The notes under the pieces are model-generated. The model was not told where the DNA came from and did no database searches. It saw only the letters and a list, made by a program, of their open reading frames with translations. From NCBI RefSeq assembly GCF_047948215.1, contig NC_134460.1, positions 14,319,501-14,383,500 of the forward strand: a DNA stretch of 64,000 nt, written 5' to 3'. Positions 1 through 11,234 of this stretch are shown in pieces; positions within the stretch are counted from its first letter, which is position 1; each line of letters begins with the position of its first letter. Made by a program: the position numbers and the translations under genes. This DNA comes from Lycorma delicatula. Lineage: Eukaryota; Arthropoda; Insecta; Hemiptera; Fulgoridae.

Positions 1-2640
1 ATATTTATTTTAAAAATATATAAACTAGTCAAGTCAGCTACCATTTATCAATATTTCCAAAATTTATGTATTAAAGGTCTACATTCTAGGTTAAAGGTTA
101 TAGATAAAAAAGTTCATAAATTTCATGGACTAGAAAAATTTATTCTTCTTAAAAAAAAAAAGATAACAACAATAAGTAAACAGTATATTGTGAACATAAC
201 AAATGAATGAATACCAACAAAGCATTACATTTTTCAATTAAATTTTAAATTACATTTTCATTCCAGAATAGGTATCGCATTAAGTAAAGTTAACAAAAAA
301 AAGAAGAAATCATTAACTGTGCAAAAAATTTATATACTGGGTTTATATTATTTGAATCATTCAACAGATTTTTCTTCTTATACCCTGTAAACAAATTTAA
401 AAAAAATTTCATTTAACATAAATACAAAGGATAATTTATCATTTTAAAATTTATTAAAACTTATCATCATAATAAAAACCAAAACTAGTTCAAGTGTAAT
501 TTTTGATACAAATACACTGTTTGAGTAAATGAGATAAGGCTGTAGAACAATTTGATGAAAATTCTTTGAAATTATAAATGACTCATTTTTACAATGAAAC
601 TTTTTCTTCTTTAAGATCTTACAGAGATAATCCAGCATTAATGAAATTGCTAATAGCAGTGCTGTTAATTGTGCTAATCTTAAAAAGGTTAAGAAAGTCC
701 TTTAGTACTTAAATGAATACTGTGAAAAGTATATACTTGGTTATGTTGTGTGCCAAATTAAATGAAGACGTCAATACAATAAAACCCTGCACATATTAAT
801 TGCTACCCATCTACCATTCCACACACAGCTAGCAACTACAAGACATAAAATAAAATAAAAATAAAAAATAACAGAAAAATTACTAACACTTTCAGGAAGA
901 AAGGTATTGCATTCAAAATAGCAAACAAAACAGACACTGACAAATATGGCGACTTGTGACTATACAGATTAAACTATATTAATTGCACTAAATACCGTTT
1001 CAGACAGATTGAACGTATATTTACCAAAAATAGAGTTCCTTGTACATCTCAAGGTATCTTCCTTGAGGTGAACATGGAACAGCTGACAAACTTTTACAAA
1101 TTATCTCTTTGAAACAGGATACATAAATACTAAGAAATTAACCGTTAACAACAAAAAGCTAAGGTTTCATGACGCACATGAACTGTATGAAATTTATAGA
1201 ATTTATTTACAGACCTACTAAACTTGATAAAAACATTGAATTAAACAAAATAATGCAAAATAGTACAATAGATCTTTCCCTCTATAATGACCAAATTGTT
1301 CCAGAAGAATGTTTATAAAACAGCTGTTATGCCTTAAGTGTCACACAGCTAGATTTTTGGAGACTCAACTTCACCTAAAGGCTGTAAGACTGTTTCAAAT
1401 CCTGATTGAATTTCTTTTTGTGGCAGAAGGAAAGGTGAATTTATCTATCTTTGCAACTATGACCACCAACTAACTATACCTTATAAGAGGATCAGGAGTA
1501 ACATTTTTGTAAGAAATGTGACAACTGAATGTAAATATAATAATAGATAAGGAAATGCTTAGTTGTATTAGAAGATGATAGGATTTGTGACAACATCTTT
1601 TAAATAGATGAACTAAATTAATTGCCCGTGTACTAAGACATTCAGGTTTAATTATTTTGGTAATAGAGGCATGAGTAGAAGATAAAAACTGTATAGGAAG
1701 ACAAATATTGATATACAAGAGTTGTTGTAAGTTGAGGACTCTCAGCTGGTGAAACATCCAGTTGCTGAATCCTAAGAATAAACATAATCGATTAAATGAC
1801 TGAAATTCACATATGTACTTTGGCAGGCTAGCTGTGTTGATGTATGAATTTTGTTCAGCATAAAGTCAATGGAGAACAACTTTACTCCTTACTTTCCCTC
1901 GTACATCTATTGTTAGATGCTTGTTTCTATTGAGTCTATTTGTCAGTTTATGTGTGGTTTCATGTCAGACTGCCTAAAAATAGTTTTAGTTAGAACATTA
2001 AGAAATATCACTCTATCATTAACTGACTGACATCAAGATTATTTTAGAAAAAAAAAATTTCTATTGGCATTTGTTTCATCAGTGTAGCCAATGATAAACT
2101 GTATCTCTTACAACTGATGGTTTCTAACACTTACAAATACAATCTTGGAGGAGGAGAATCATCCTGAATATTAAAGAGCATAAATAAAACAAATGCAAAT
2201 GGGATAGCCACATTCAATGAACTGCTTACCATACATCTCCATAGTAAAACAATATTGGATGAGTTTATCGGTGTTCTGGTGTCATTTTCCCTGTGTAATT
2301 AGGATAGAAGTTGATGCTAATTAAAAAAACTAAAATTAACTGATGTGCTTTTTTTGAGATTGTTTCAAGTAACATAAATTACAGTCATCCCAAAATTAAT
2401 ACACCATCTTTTAGGCATAATGTTTAGGATCAGACTTTGTAACCTTTCTCCGAAATAACAACTTTAACAAACGCCAGATTGAGCTTTCATGAGGTGCGCC
2501 TGGATACATCCGGAACAAATTGGAGAAATTTGCCTCGTGAAATGAATCTAAACAAACTTCACAGCTTCATTTATCATCAAATCACACATCACATCCAATG
2601 TTGTAACTGAGGACCTAGTCTCCTTGACAGTCAATCATGA
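1..2640. other. AT-rich non-coding stretch
   Basis: No protein similarity, RNA gene or mobile element is recognisable on either strand. Short open frames (for example 1470-1757 minus) have no family signature and look like chance. A small perfect hairpin with 7-bp arms and a 6-nt loop lies at 1048-1067. Minus-strand text around 2380-2640 looks faintly protein-like, but I could not assign it. Confidence 0.6.
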
Positions 2641-2650
2641 AAAGGTCTTT

Positions 2651-2678
2651 TAAGAAATTCTCCACTGAGAATTTCTTA
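2651..2678. repeat. 12-bp perfect hairpin
   Basis: The arms 2651-2662 and 2667-2678 are exact reverse complements separated by the 4-nt loop CACT. It lies 22 bp before a longer perfect hairpin. Confidence 0.85.
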
Positions 2679-2700
2679 GACACACCACATTTCAGAGAAA

Positions 2701-2761
2701 GCAGCCCACCATATTCTAATGCTGCTTTCAGAGAAAGCAGCATTAGAATATGGTGGGCTGC
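2701..2761. repeat. 29-bp perfect hairpin
   Basis: The arms 2701-2729 and 2733-2761 are exact reverse complements with a 3-nt loop (AGA). A 14-bp direct repeat, TTCAGAGAAAGCAG, occurs both just before the left arm and across the loop. This is the footprint expected from a replication template switch rather than from an evolved RNA stem. Confidence 0.9.
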
Positions 2762-2819
2762 CACTTAGAAGATAACATGTGATCAGAAGCAGTGGAATGC
2801 CCCAACATTACATACACAG

Positions 2820-3831
2820 ACAAGAAAAATAAAAAGTAAAAAATTAAACCAAAGCAAATCACCTACATTTATGCACACAATGTAAACTTGCTCATGCAAA
2901 CTGGTAAACTAAAAATAATAACTGGCCTAATGGGCCAACACAAAATTTTCATTATGGGAAATAGGAAATAGCGACCAGGATGCCATGGAATCTCAAGGAT
3001 GTATGCTACAAAGCTATACCTAGGAAGAGTGATGAACAATGCCCACAGTTTGCCACAGCCTTTTTAGTCAATAGAAGAAGAATTAAACAAAACGCAGTCA
3101 AGAGACTACAAGAAAACCTTAAAAAATCAGCTCCAAAAATATGAAACCCCAACCATATTAATAAAGAATGAAAACTGGCCCATAACAATAAAGACAATGC
3201 AGGAATCCTAGGTAAATATTTCAACAACAAACTCCTAAATTGCAAACAACTAACAGAACTCCTAAACTCATCATAACACCATCATAAAACATCATCCCTC
3301 CCACAATAAAAGAAGTCTACAAAGCACTGGTGAGATGAGGAATTAGAAACCAGCGGGGAAAAATCTGACTTTTGTAGACATCTAGAAACATGCGGGAAGA
3401 TCAGAAAAAATTGCCCTTCATCAATAGCTTGTCAACATCTGGATCAAAGAAGAGCCACCAGGACGCTGGATGACAGTCCTCATCCATCCACTACTCAAAA
3501 AAGGGGACAAAATAGACCCTAACAATTTCAGGGGAGTTTCACTCCTAGACACAACATACAAGATTCTTTCAAGAATCATCCGTAACAGGACTGGTTCACA
3601 ACTCAAAAAAGAACTAGGAGAATACCAAGAGAGGTTTCAGACCCTGGAAGAGCTGCTCAGATCAGATCATGAGTTTCAAGCTAATATTGGAATACAACAG
3701 GAAAAGAAACAGAGACATGGTGATAACATTTGAAGATTACAAGAAAGCTTACAACTGTATCCACAGAGAATCCTTACAAAAAATATTAACTCACCTCGGA
3801 CTACATATCAAATTAATAAACATGATAAAAC
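2820..3831 (+). pseudogene. LINE reverse transcriptase, 5' part (split element)
   Basis: Plus-strand reading frames, broken by stops and frameshifts, match the pre-RT linker and RT fingers/palm of a LINE (non-LTR retrotransposon). Visible blocks are a KDNAGILGKYF-like linker (about 3189-3225), IHPLLKKGDK followed by NNFRGVSLLDTTYKILS (about 3482-3575) and the RT motif-A region ITFEDYKKAYNCIHRESL (about 3727-3780). The RT is cut at 3831 by a minus-strand element with a poly-A tail, and the same LINE resumes near 6866. The clade was not determined (Jockey or RTE-like). It is dead: the frames at 3470-3733 and 3669-3851 are in different registers. Confidence 0.8.
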
Positions 3832-6800
3832 TTTTTTTTTTTTGTTATTGATGAATCTGAGAAATGCCATTTACACACGCCCCATAAATGAAGCAGTGTC
3901 AGACTTGAACAGACTCCGCTAGATGTTTAGAGCATATGTATACCTGTACCCTACTGAATAAAACTCTTATCTCACCACTTCTTCCCACCAGGGCCGAGCC
4001 ACAACGAAGCACTCTCAGCCCTGGGGGGTGCCTTCAGGCTCAGGGGTTCGAGAGTCATCATGCATCATCACTGTACCCTATCCACGCAAGCACGAACAAA
4101 CTCTGTAGCCTCACTCCCCAGTCTTACTTCTTCACCTAGCAGCTGGAATATTTAGGACTTTCTCAGACTATTCTGTCCTCGCATCTGACTTCTTACTCCT
4201 AATAATACCGGTGACCATACGAGAGATGGAATCCCATGTTACCTCATTGTAAAGCAATTCTTCTTCTCTATTATATTATCTAGTGAGAGAGGACCCAGAT
4301 GTCTGTAATTATGCCTGAAGGTTTCCCAATGTAAAAAGTGGAACACAACGTGTTCCATGTCATCCAGGTCTCTGCAATATGGATATATGTTACCATCCAC
4401 TTTCTTGGACTTGTGGAAATATTGGCGGAAAGAGCCGTGGCCCGTCAGGAACTGTGTGAGCTCGTAACTGAGTTCACCAAATCCCAGCAGGACCCATTGC
4501 TTAACCTCACTTAACCTCAAGCATCTAGTCCACGCAGTGGTGGACGCTTCATTCTAATGGACCTGCCATCGTTCTAACAAATGGTCATACACCTTGCTCA
4601 TTTTAGCAAGCAACTCGACTGGTGGTGTTCTTGCTATAACAAAAACTGCCTCAGCCAAGACACTCCTGTATGTGAAGCACGCTCTCAGGGCCATACGCCT
4701 CTGTAAACTCTCCAATTTGCGTAAATTTTTCTTCGAACTCATGGCTTTTTTCCACACAGGGATCCCATAAAGAATTATAGAGTTAACTACATGTTCATAT
4801 ATTTTACGCCTGGAAGATTTAGGGCCAACCACATTTGTGAGTAACTTACAAATGAAAAGCCCGGATGGTCTTCTCAACCTTCTTCGCAACCATTAAATGA
4901 ACGCCTATAGTCTATCCAGAAAACTATGTATTTTACTTCATTGTCTGTAACTATGGAGTGTCCCTTCACCTCGAAATACATAGATTCTAGCCGCCTCCTT
5001 CCAGCCAAGACTACCACTTTAGTTTGGCAAGGAGATAAACGCAAAACCCTGCTTAGTCAACCACTCGTCAACAATGACTATTGAACAATTCACTTTCGAG
5101 ATAACATCTCTTTCACTCCTGGCAACTACTACAACAGCTAAATTGTAGGCATATGTGACAGTTGAGACTCCTTTGGGATAAGTCAGGCCAAATACACCTT
5201 CATACAAGAGATTCCACAGTGCTGGTCCAACAACCGAGCCCTGTGGAACCCCGCACTGTACATTGAAAGACAGATGTTGTTCTCCCACCACCTTTCTGCA
5301 CAGGATATATCTCTGTAAAATTCGCTGAAGATACAGGGTATGCGCCATTTCTCCAGGACTCTGAAGATGAATGCCCAACTAATGTAATTAAAAGCAGTTT
5401 GGACGTCCAGGAGTATCACAGCTGGAATACTCCTGGAACCCTGAGTCCCACTGGCAGCCTGTTCTGTCAAATCCATAATTTGCTTTGCAGCGTCCATAGT
5501 AGAACGACCTTGCCTGAAGCCATATTCCATGTCGCTCAGAACTCCTCTTGCCTGCCTCGACTTCCTGCTGTATCCTAGCCACAAATAACCTTTCAGACAG
5601 CTTACAAAAGCTGTTCGTCAGGCACAATGGTCGGTAAGTTGTGGTTTCACTAGGCCCACTAAGTTTCTCGATGAATACTAATCTAGAGAGATCTTCCACT
5701 GGTCTGGTATGTAATCGTGTTCAATCATATAATTCATGCTATTAAGGACAGGAATAGGAGCCACCTCCGTGACAATCTTCATAACCTCCAACAGGATTCT
5801 GTCCGATCCCAGACTCTTCTAATTGGTCCACTCTTGTGACTCTTGTTTATACCTCGTGCAGCCATGAAGAGCTCATGTATGTTGAACAAGGGCAGGTCTT
5901 CCGCAACTATCTCTATCCTGGGGGGAACAACCACCCTCAGGAAGAGGGTGGCGAACAACTCCAAGACTTGGGCAGCTGTGGGGGTGGGCAAACAGCATCC
6001 AAAACGTCCCATAATTATCCTGAAGCTGTCTCCCCACACATTTCGATCAATCTCCTGGAAGAGAGACCTCCACGCATCTCTCTTGGCCTCCTTGATCGCA
6101 AATTTGTAGTTGTGCCAACTGAACAGGTACTCTTCTCATGCCGTCTCAGCACGAAGGCTGTGATTGTGATGTCTGGCTGCTCGCTGATATATTCTATGCT
6201 TGGCTTGACACCTACTTCTCATCTCACTCAACTGTGGGGACCAACAGTATACAGATTTTCTAAAACTGTCAACTACCCGAATAACACCTGCCCACTCATA
6301 CTCTTCAGCAACTAGTTCGGTGAGAGCGCAGGGGGATGAAACCCCAATGAGGCTGACTACTATCGATTCTCTCAACGTAGCACAACGAGACCTGGATATC
6401 CTCTTAAACAGCCATTGTTGTTAGACTGCAACCGCAATTTCTATCAGAATGAGAGAACGATCGGACTTTCTTCTTCCAAGACTTGCCATGAGATCAGCAA
6501 GCTAACATGTGGGGAGCTCACGAATGTCAAATCAAGACATGAATCTAGAGTCACCGCTCCAAAAGGTGGGATCATCATTATTGATACATACCAAGTCCAA
6601 TACATTGATAAAATCCCCAAGATAATTACCGTGTGTGTTCTGCTGGAGACCAGCAAAGGAAGGAGATTTAGCATTAAAATTCCCCAAAACCGAGTCCTCT
6701 GACCTCGAAACCTAACAATGCAGTCAAATATATGGTCCAAGAAATCCTGTGTACTTGTAAGTTGGTGTTGGGAGAGTGGTAGCAGGAGAAAACCACAACA

Positions 6801-6865
6801 TCCCCTACATTTGTTTATATCTTCAACTTTTGAAGTTCTAAAACCCCCAAAACATTGCAAATAAA
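3832..6865 (-). mobile_element. R1-like non-LTR retrotransposon, degraded, nested
   Basis: This is a minus-strand LINE, read from 6865 down to a 12-nt poly-A tail (poly-T on the plus strand at 3832-3843). In order it has an endonuclease region with a GDFNA-type core and a LEEE segment (about 6440-6860), a basic linker (6136-6375), RT palm pieces (5019-5778) including GVPQGSVVGPALWN, the thumb with YGIPVWKKAM and the TYRSV..AVFVIARTPPVELL signature (4554-4889), and a Cys/His-rich tail (4239-4520). About 400 bp of 3' UTR follow. The frames are broken repeatedly. A short ATAAAA motif occurs at both ends (3825-3830 and 6860-6865) and may be the target duplication, but it is weak in AT-rich DNA. 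It sits inside a plus-strand LINE and is therefore younger than it. Confidence 0.85.
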
Positions 6866-7690
6866 ATTGGCCTCAAAATATCATAAAAAAAAACCAGATA
6901 TTATGCCCCAAAAACTATCACAATAGAAAGAAATAAACTTTTAAATAAACTTTTTTTTTACATAACTGTAAATAAAATCAAAATAGTAATCCAATTTAAA
7001 TACCTCAGAGAAATAATAACAAACAACCTAACCCAAAAATCTTGATCCAAATAAGAAGAAACAAACTAGCTAAAGCCCCAAAAATTAAAAATTAACCTGG
7101 TACACTTACAATAAAAAATTTCTATCAATAAACACAAACATAAGACATTACAACATATTTATAAAACCAGAAGCCACTTAAGCAGCAGAAACACTCTTCC
7201 ACTTGAATGACCAGACAGACAGATTCCAAAAAATTTAAAGAAGAATTGGAAGAACCTGCATCAATAAAAAGTACCAGAAAGATGGGCAGTGGTGGATTTT
7301 CCCCAACAAAGTCACTGATACCATGATTAAGAGGAGACTAGGTTTCTTTGGACATATCATGGGGGATGCAAGATTCAAGACTTCTGAAATAGCTAGTGCA
7401 GTACAATTTTGACTTGAAAAACACAAAGGCAGGATGCAGATGGATCAGAGAAATAAGAGGATCTGAAGGAAATTGGCTTTACATCAGAAGGTACCACAGA
7501 TAAAATAAAATTAAACAACAAAATCCAAAACAAAAATACTTGTTTCACACTCAGAAGAAAAAACTCACAACACGAACATTTTCAACACTAGAAAGAGTAC
7601 AAAAATTGGAATGCACGAAAAAGTACTGGGAGGACTACAAGGCCCAAACAACTCCATGGAAGAGACTTTGATAATGAACTGACTAAAGTG
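6866..7690 (+). pseudogene. LINE 3' part (continuation of the split element)
   Basis: This resumes the plus-strand LINE interrupted at 3831. Readable pieces are FKYLREIITNN (about 6999), KPEAT-AAETL (about 7168), KRRLGFFGHIM (about 7331-7363), a C-terminal TTDKIKLNNKIQNKNTCFTL-like segment (about 7495-7552) and KYWEDYKAQTTPWKRL at the end (about 7625-7670). All match the post-RT C-terminal region of the same LINE type. Stops and frameshifts are frequent. A second copy of this 3' segment lies at 53940-54135. Confidence 0.8.
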
Positions 7691-8111
7691 ATCCTATGTG
7701 GTCATAAAAGATAATAATACCATCTTTTAATGCAAAATTGAAGGCCACCAAGATATTGTTATCAGTAATTACTATTTGAGGGAGCTGAATATTGTTCTTG
7801 ATTTAAAATATTCCATTTGTCACATAATAATAACAACGCTGAATAATTATTTATTTAATAATACTCTGAAAATATCACTATTCAAGGACAGATTGATCCC
7901 AATGATTTCATGTATTAGAACATAATTTTTAAAATAATTCTTACCTTATAAATTTTTCTGAATCTTTAATACTTAAGAATAAATTTTCAAGGTGTTCTCA
8001 AATGGTGCTTCATAATTCTTGTTCAGTTCATTTTGTGAGTATTACTGCGTGCAGGTGCTGAAAACATTGTTTCTATATGAAAAAAAATCTGCTTTTTATG
8101 ACAGTGTATCG
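7691..8111. other. 3' flank of Dync2li1
   Basis: This separates the LINE from the Dync2li1 stop codon and presumably contains the minus-strand 3' UTR. A minus-strand AATAAA (plus TTTATT near 7850) is a possible poly-A signal, though such hexamers are common by chance here. Nothing else is seen. Confidence 0.4.
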
Positions 8112-8171
8112 TTAAAAGACTAATTCTATTTTCTGCTTTCTTTCCATCTCCTTGCAATAGCGTTCTAATTC
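8112..8171 (-). CDS. Dync2li1: Dync2li1 terminal exon
   Basis: 20 codons including TAA: ELERYCKEMERKQKIELVF-stop. This is the basic/acidic C-terminal helix of the family. The acceptor is plus CT at 8172-8173. Confidence 0.9.
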   Translation of the reverse strand, partial: ELERYCKEMERKQKIELVF

Positions 8172-10581
8172 CTTAAAATAAAAAAAAACTGCATTAAAAA
8201 ATTGAAATTGTTAATATTTAAAAAACTAAATTGTTAAACGTTAGTAATAATACAATTTCACATTTGTATAATTTTCCTCCAGCAGAAATCCAGGCTTTTT
8301 AATAAACAGTAAAATTGAACTATTCGCATTTTCCTTAACCATGATTTCTTTCTCCCTAGTGGTATTCTGTGGAATTTAGGAAAAAACGTGGATAATGAGA
8401 AAGAGATGATTTACTCACAGAGAACCATAAACCATAATGTTTAACTGTATAACAGATTAGTATTGTCCGCTAACTCCACCTGTATATTTTCTACAATACC
8501 TTGTACTTAAATCAAGCTTAATGCTGAAAAAATTTGAACTTAAAAACAAATTTTTTGTCCATATACTAGATAAGGTTTTAAAAATGTTTACATAATAATT
8601 GTTGTTTACTAATAAAACATCTCAAATTATGTTTATATCTATAAAAAAAATGTATCCTGGCTTCTAATCTTTTACTAAATACACCTACAGTTCAATATGT
8701 ATTCAACATCACTCCACTTATAGTATCACTTATTAAAAGTATATGAATAAAGTTTAACAGTGTCTTGTTTTTAAATTCAAAAAATGTATAGACATAATAA
8801 CAAAATTATTCATTCGAATCTTGGATAAATTGCAAAATAGAATCCTAGGTAAATTGTATCCCTTACAACCAAATGGTTCCAACAATAACTCGAACATTTC
8901 AGAGAATACCATACTGGGGAAAAAAATGTGAATCAAGCATGAAATGTAAATGGTATGCAAAGTTTAATAAGCTGGTTCTAATGAACTATCAATGTTAAAA
9001 AAAAATTCTGAATATATCTGAACTAGTGATGAGCAAAAATATGCGGCATGTTACTTTTACATGTTACTGGCATTTAATAAAGGGTAATTTTGCCAAAGGA
9101 TATACTAGACAGAACATACTTACATTAGAAGAGATATACTTACATATTCTAGATATATTTAGATAACCATTAGTCCTGGTTACTTACAAAAAAGACTAAT
9201 TAATAAAAGTTCTGCAACTCTTACATTATAATATTTGTAGTTTTTATTTCCTAAATGTTAAGTTACTTTACATGAAAGGAAAGCATTGTAAGTAGAATAA
9301 TTTTCATATTTTGAAATTAATGGCAAAATTATAACGAACGAGTAATGACATTATTGTTAACTTTTTCTTTTCTCCATCTATTCCCAGATTACACTGTCCA
9401 TCCTCTACTATCAATTAGGATATTTTTCAAAAAATTTCACTACTATAAGAGACATTGTGTATAGCAAAATAGAATTTTTCAATGATAATAAAGCAATATA
9501 ATCACATAATAATAAGCTATATTTTTAGTTAATTTGAATGGTCTCTGTGTTAAGACCTGTTTTGGATCTGTGCCATTATACAAGAAAATTATTATTAATA
9601 AATATTAGATGCAGAGAAATAAAAAATTAATACGTATATAAATTTACCTCATCTTTCTGACTTCTAAGACCATCAATCAAAGGTTCCCGGAAATTTGGAT
9701 CCTGACCAGGATCATCTGGTAAAACAGATGTTTTTGAAGATTCCTATATTTATAAAAAAATACAAAGGATTAAAAAAATTGTTTTGCAGTAAACTAGATG
9801 CAACGAATATGTTGCAATCCGTTCCCCCCCTCAGACCAATGAGATGAGGATGATATGTAAATGATAAATGTTGACAATTGTCTCCAAATAAATACTTATG
9901 CGTTTCTTTATATTTTTATTAAACTCTTCTCTTTTTTTTTTAAGATGATAAACAGTATCTCAATCCAAAACCATTATATATAAAACTGTAACACAAAACC
10001 AATAATTTCATTTTAAGAATTGCAATTGCCATTTGCAGTTCTTTCATGAAATTTCATTTTCAAAAATTGTTATCTGAATTATTTTAGATAATTAAGATTC
10101 ATCTGTAACAGCCAGCAGTACATCAATGTAATTTGACAATAACTTTTTTTTTATGATGATTGCTATAATTTTAGTTATTCTTCTAAGAAAACATTTATAA
10201 ATGTAGCATCATAAAAAATTATTAAAAAGAAACTTTATTACTTACACTGAAGTAGTTCCAAATGCATAATGACTTAACTGTTCACGAGTGCGTTTCACTA
10301 AAGCAGCATCTTTTGAACTATAGAAAACTAATGTAGCACAGGATGTATGTGCAATGTAACGTAAACAACGGCACACAATATGTTTCTTTTCTTGTTCAAA
10401 ATCCTTTTATTACAAAAAAATTGTTTTTAGTATTCTATTTAAAAAAAGCTTACTAATGATTTCTATTTATGTATTGTACACTTTAAAGATAAATAATAAG
10501 ACATAAATCTTGTTCTGTTGTATTTTAGATATTATAAAACAATTAATTATTATACTAAATAGTTGAGCACTAAAAAGAGTG

Positions 10582-10622
<41 letters not shown>

Positions 10623-10628
10623 ATTATA

Positions 10629-10661
<33 letters not shown>

Positions 10662-11197
10662 TTTTATAATATACAATTATAAATAATTTATATATAAATT
10701 ATGTAATAACATTATTATATTACATTATGTAATTATTATTACATAATTTATATATATATATATATTTAAATTAAAAGTTAAAATTAATAATAAAAATAAA
10801 ATAGAAACCATGTAGACTAGTTAGCCAAAGTTGTGACTGTACCTCAGTCATTATTTTATTAAGCCATTATTAAAAAAAAAATGTTAGTAATGACTTCATA
10901 TTTTGTATTTTTAATTTTAATTTACAATTATAAAAATTTTGAATATATAAAAAAAATTTAGTTTCATTTCTGTTTTGATTTAATTGGAAAAGGATCTTTT
11001 AACAATTTTAATCTTAAAATGTAATTTGAAATGTCAATTTTAATTTTAATGAGTAATTTGCAACAAAAGATTTGAAATATTATGGAGCAACTGATAATGC
11101 AAGGTACTTGTGAAAGCAATCTTGCTTGAAATTATGGAATAAGGTAGGTGTCATCCTACTTTATTTTATTAATTCTGTACTTTGTTTGATAGGATTA

Positions 11198-11234
<37 letters not shown>

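Noticed and set aside
10467..10676. Tyr/Ile repeat ORF
   Set aside because: It is generated by the (AT)n microsatellite.
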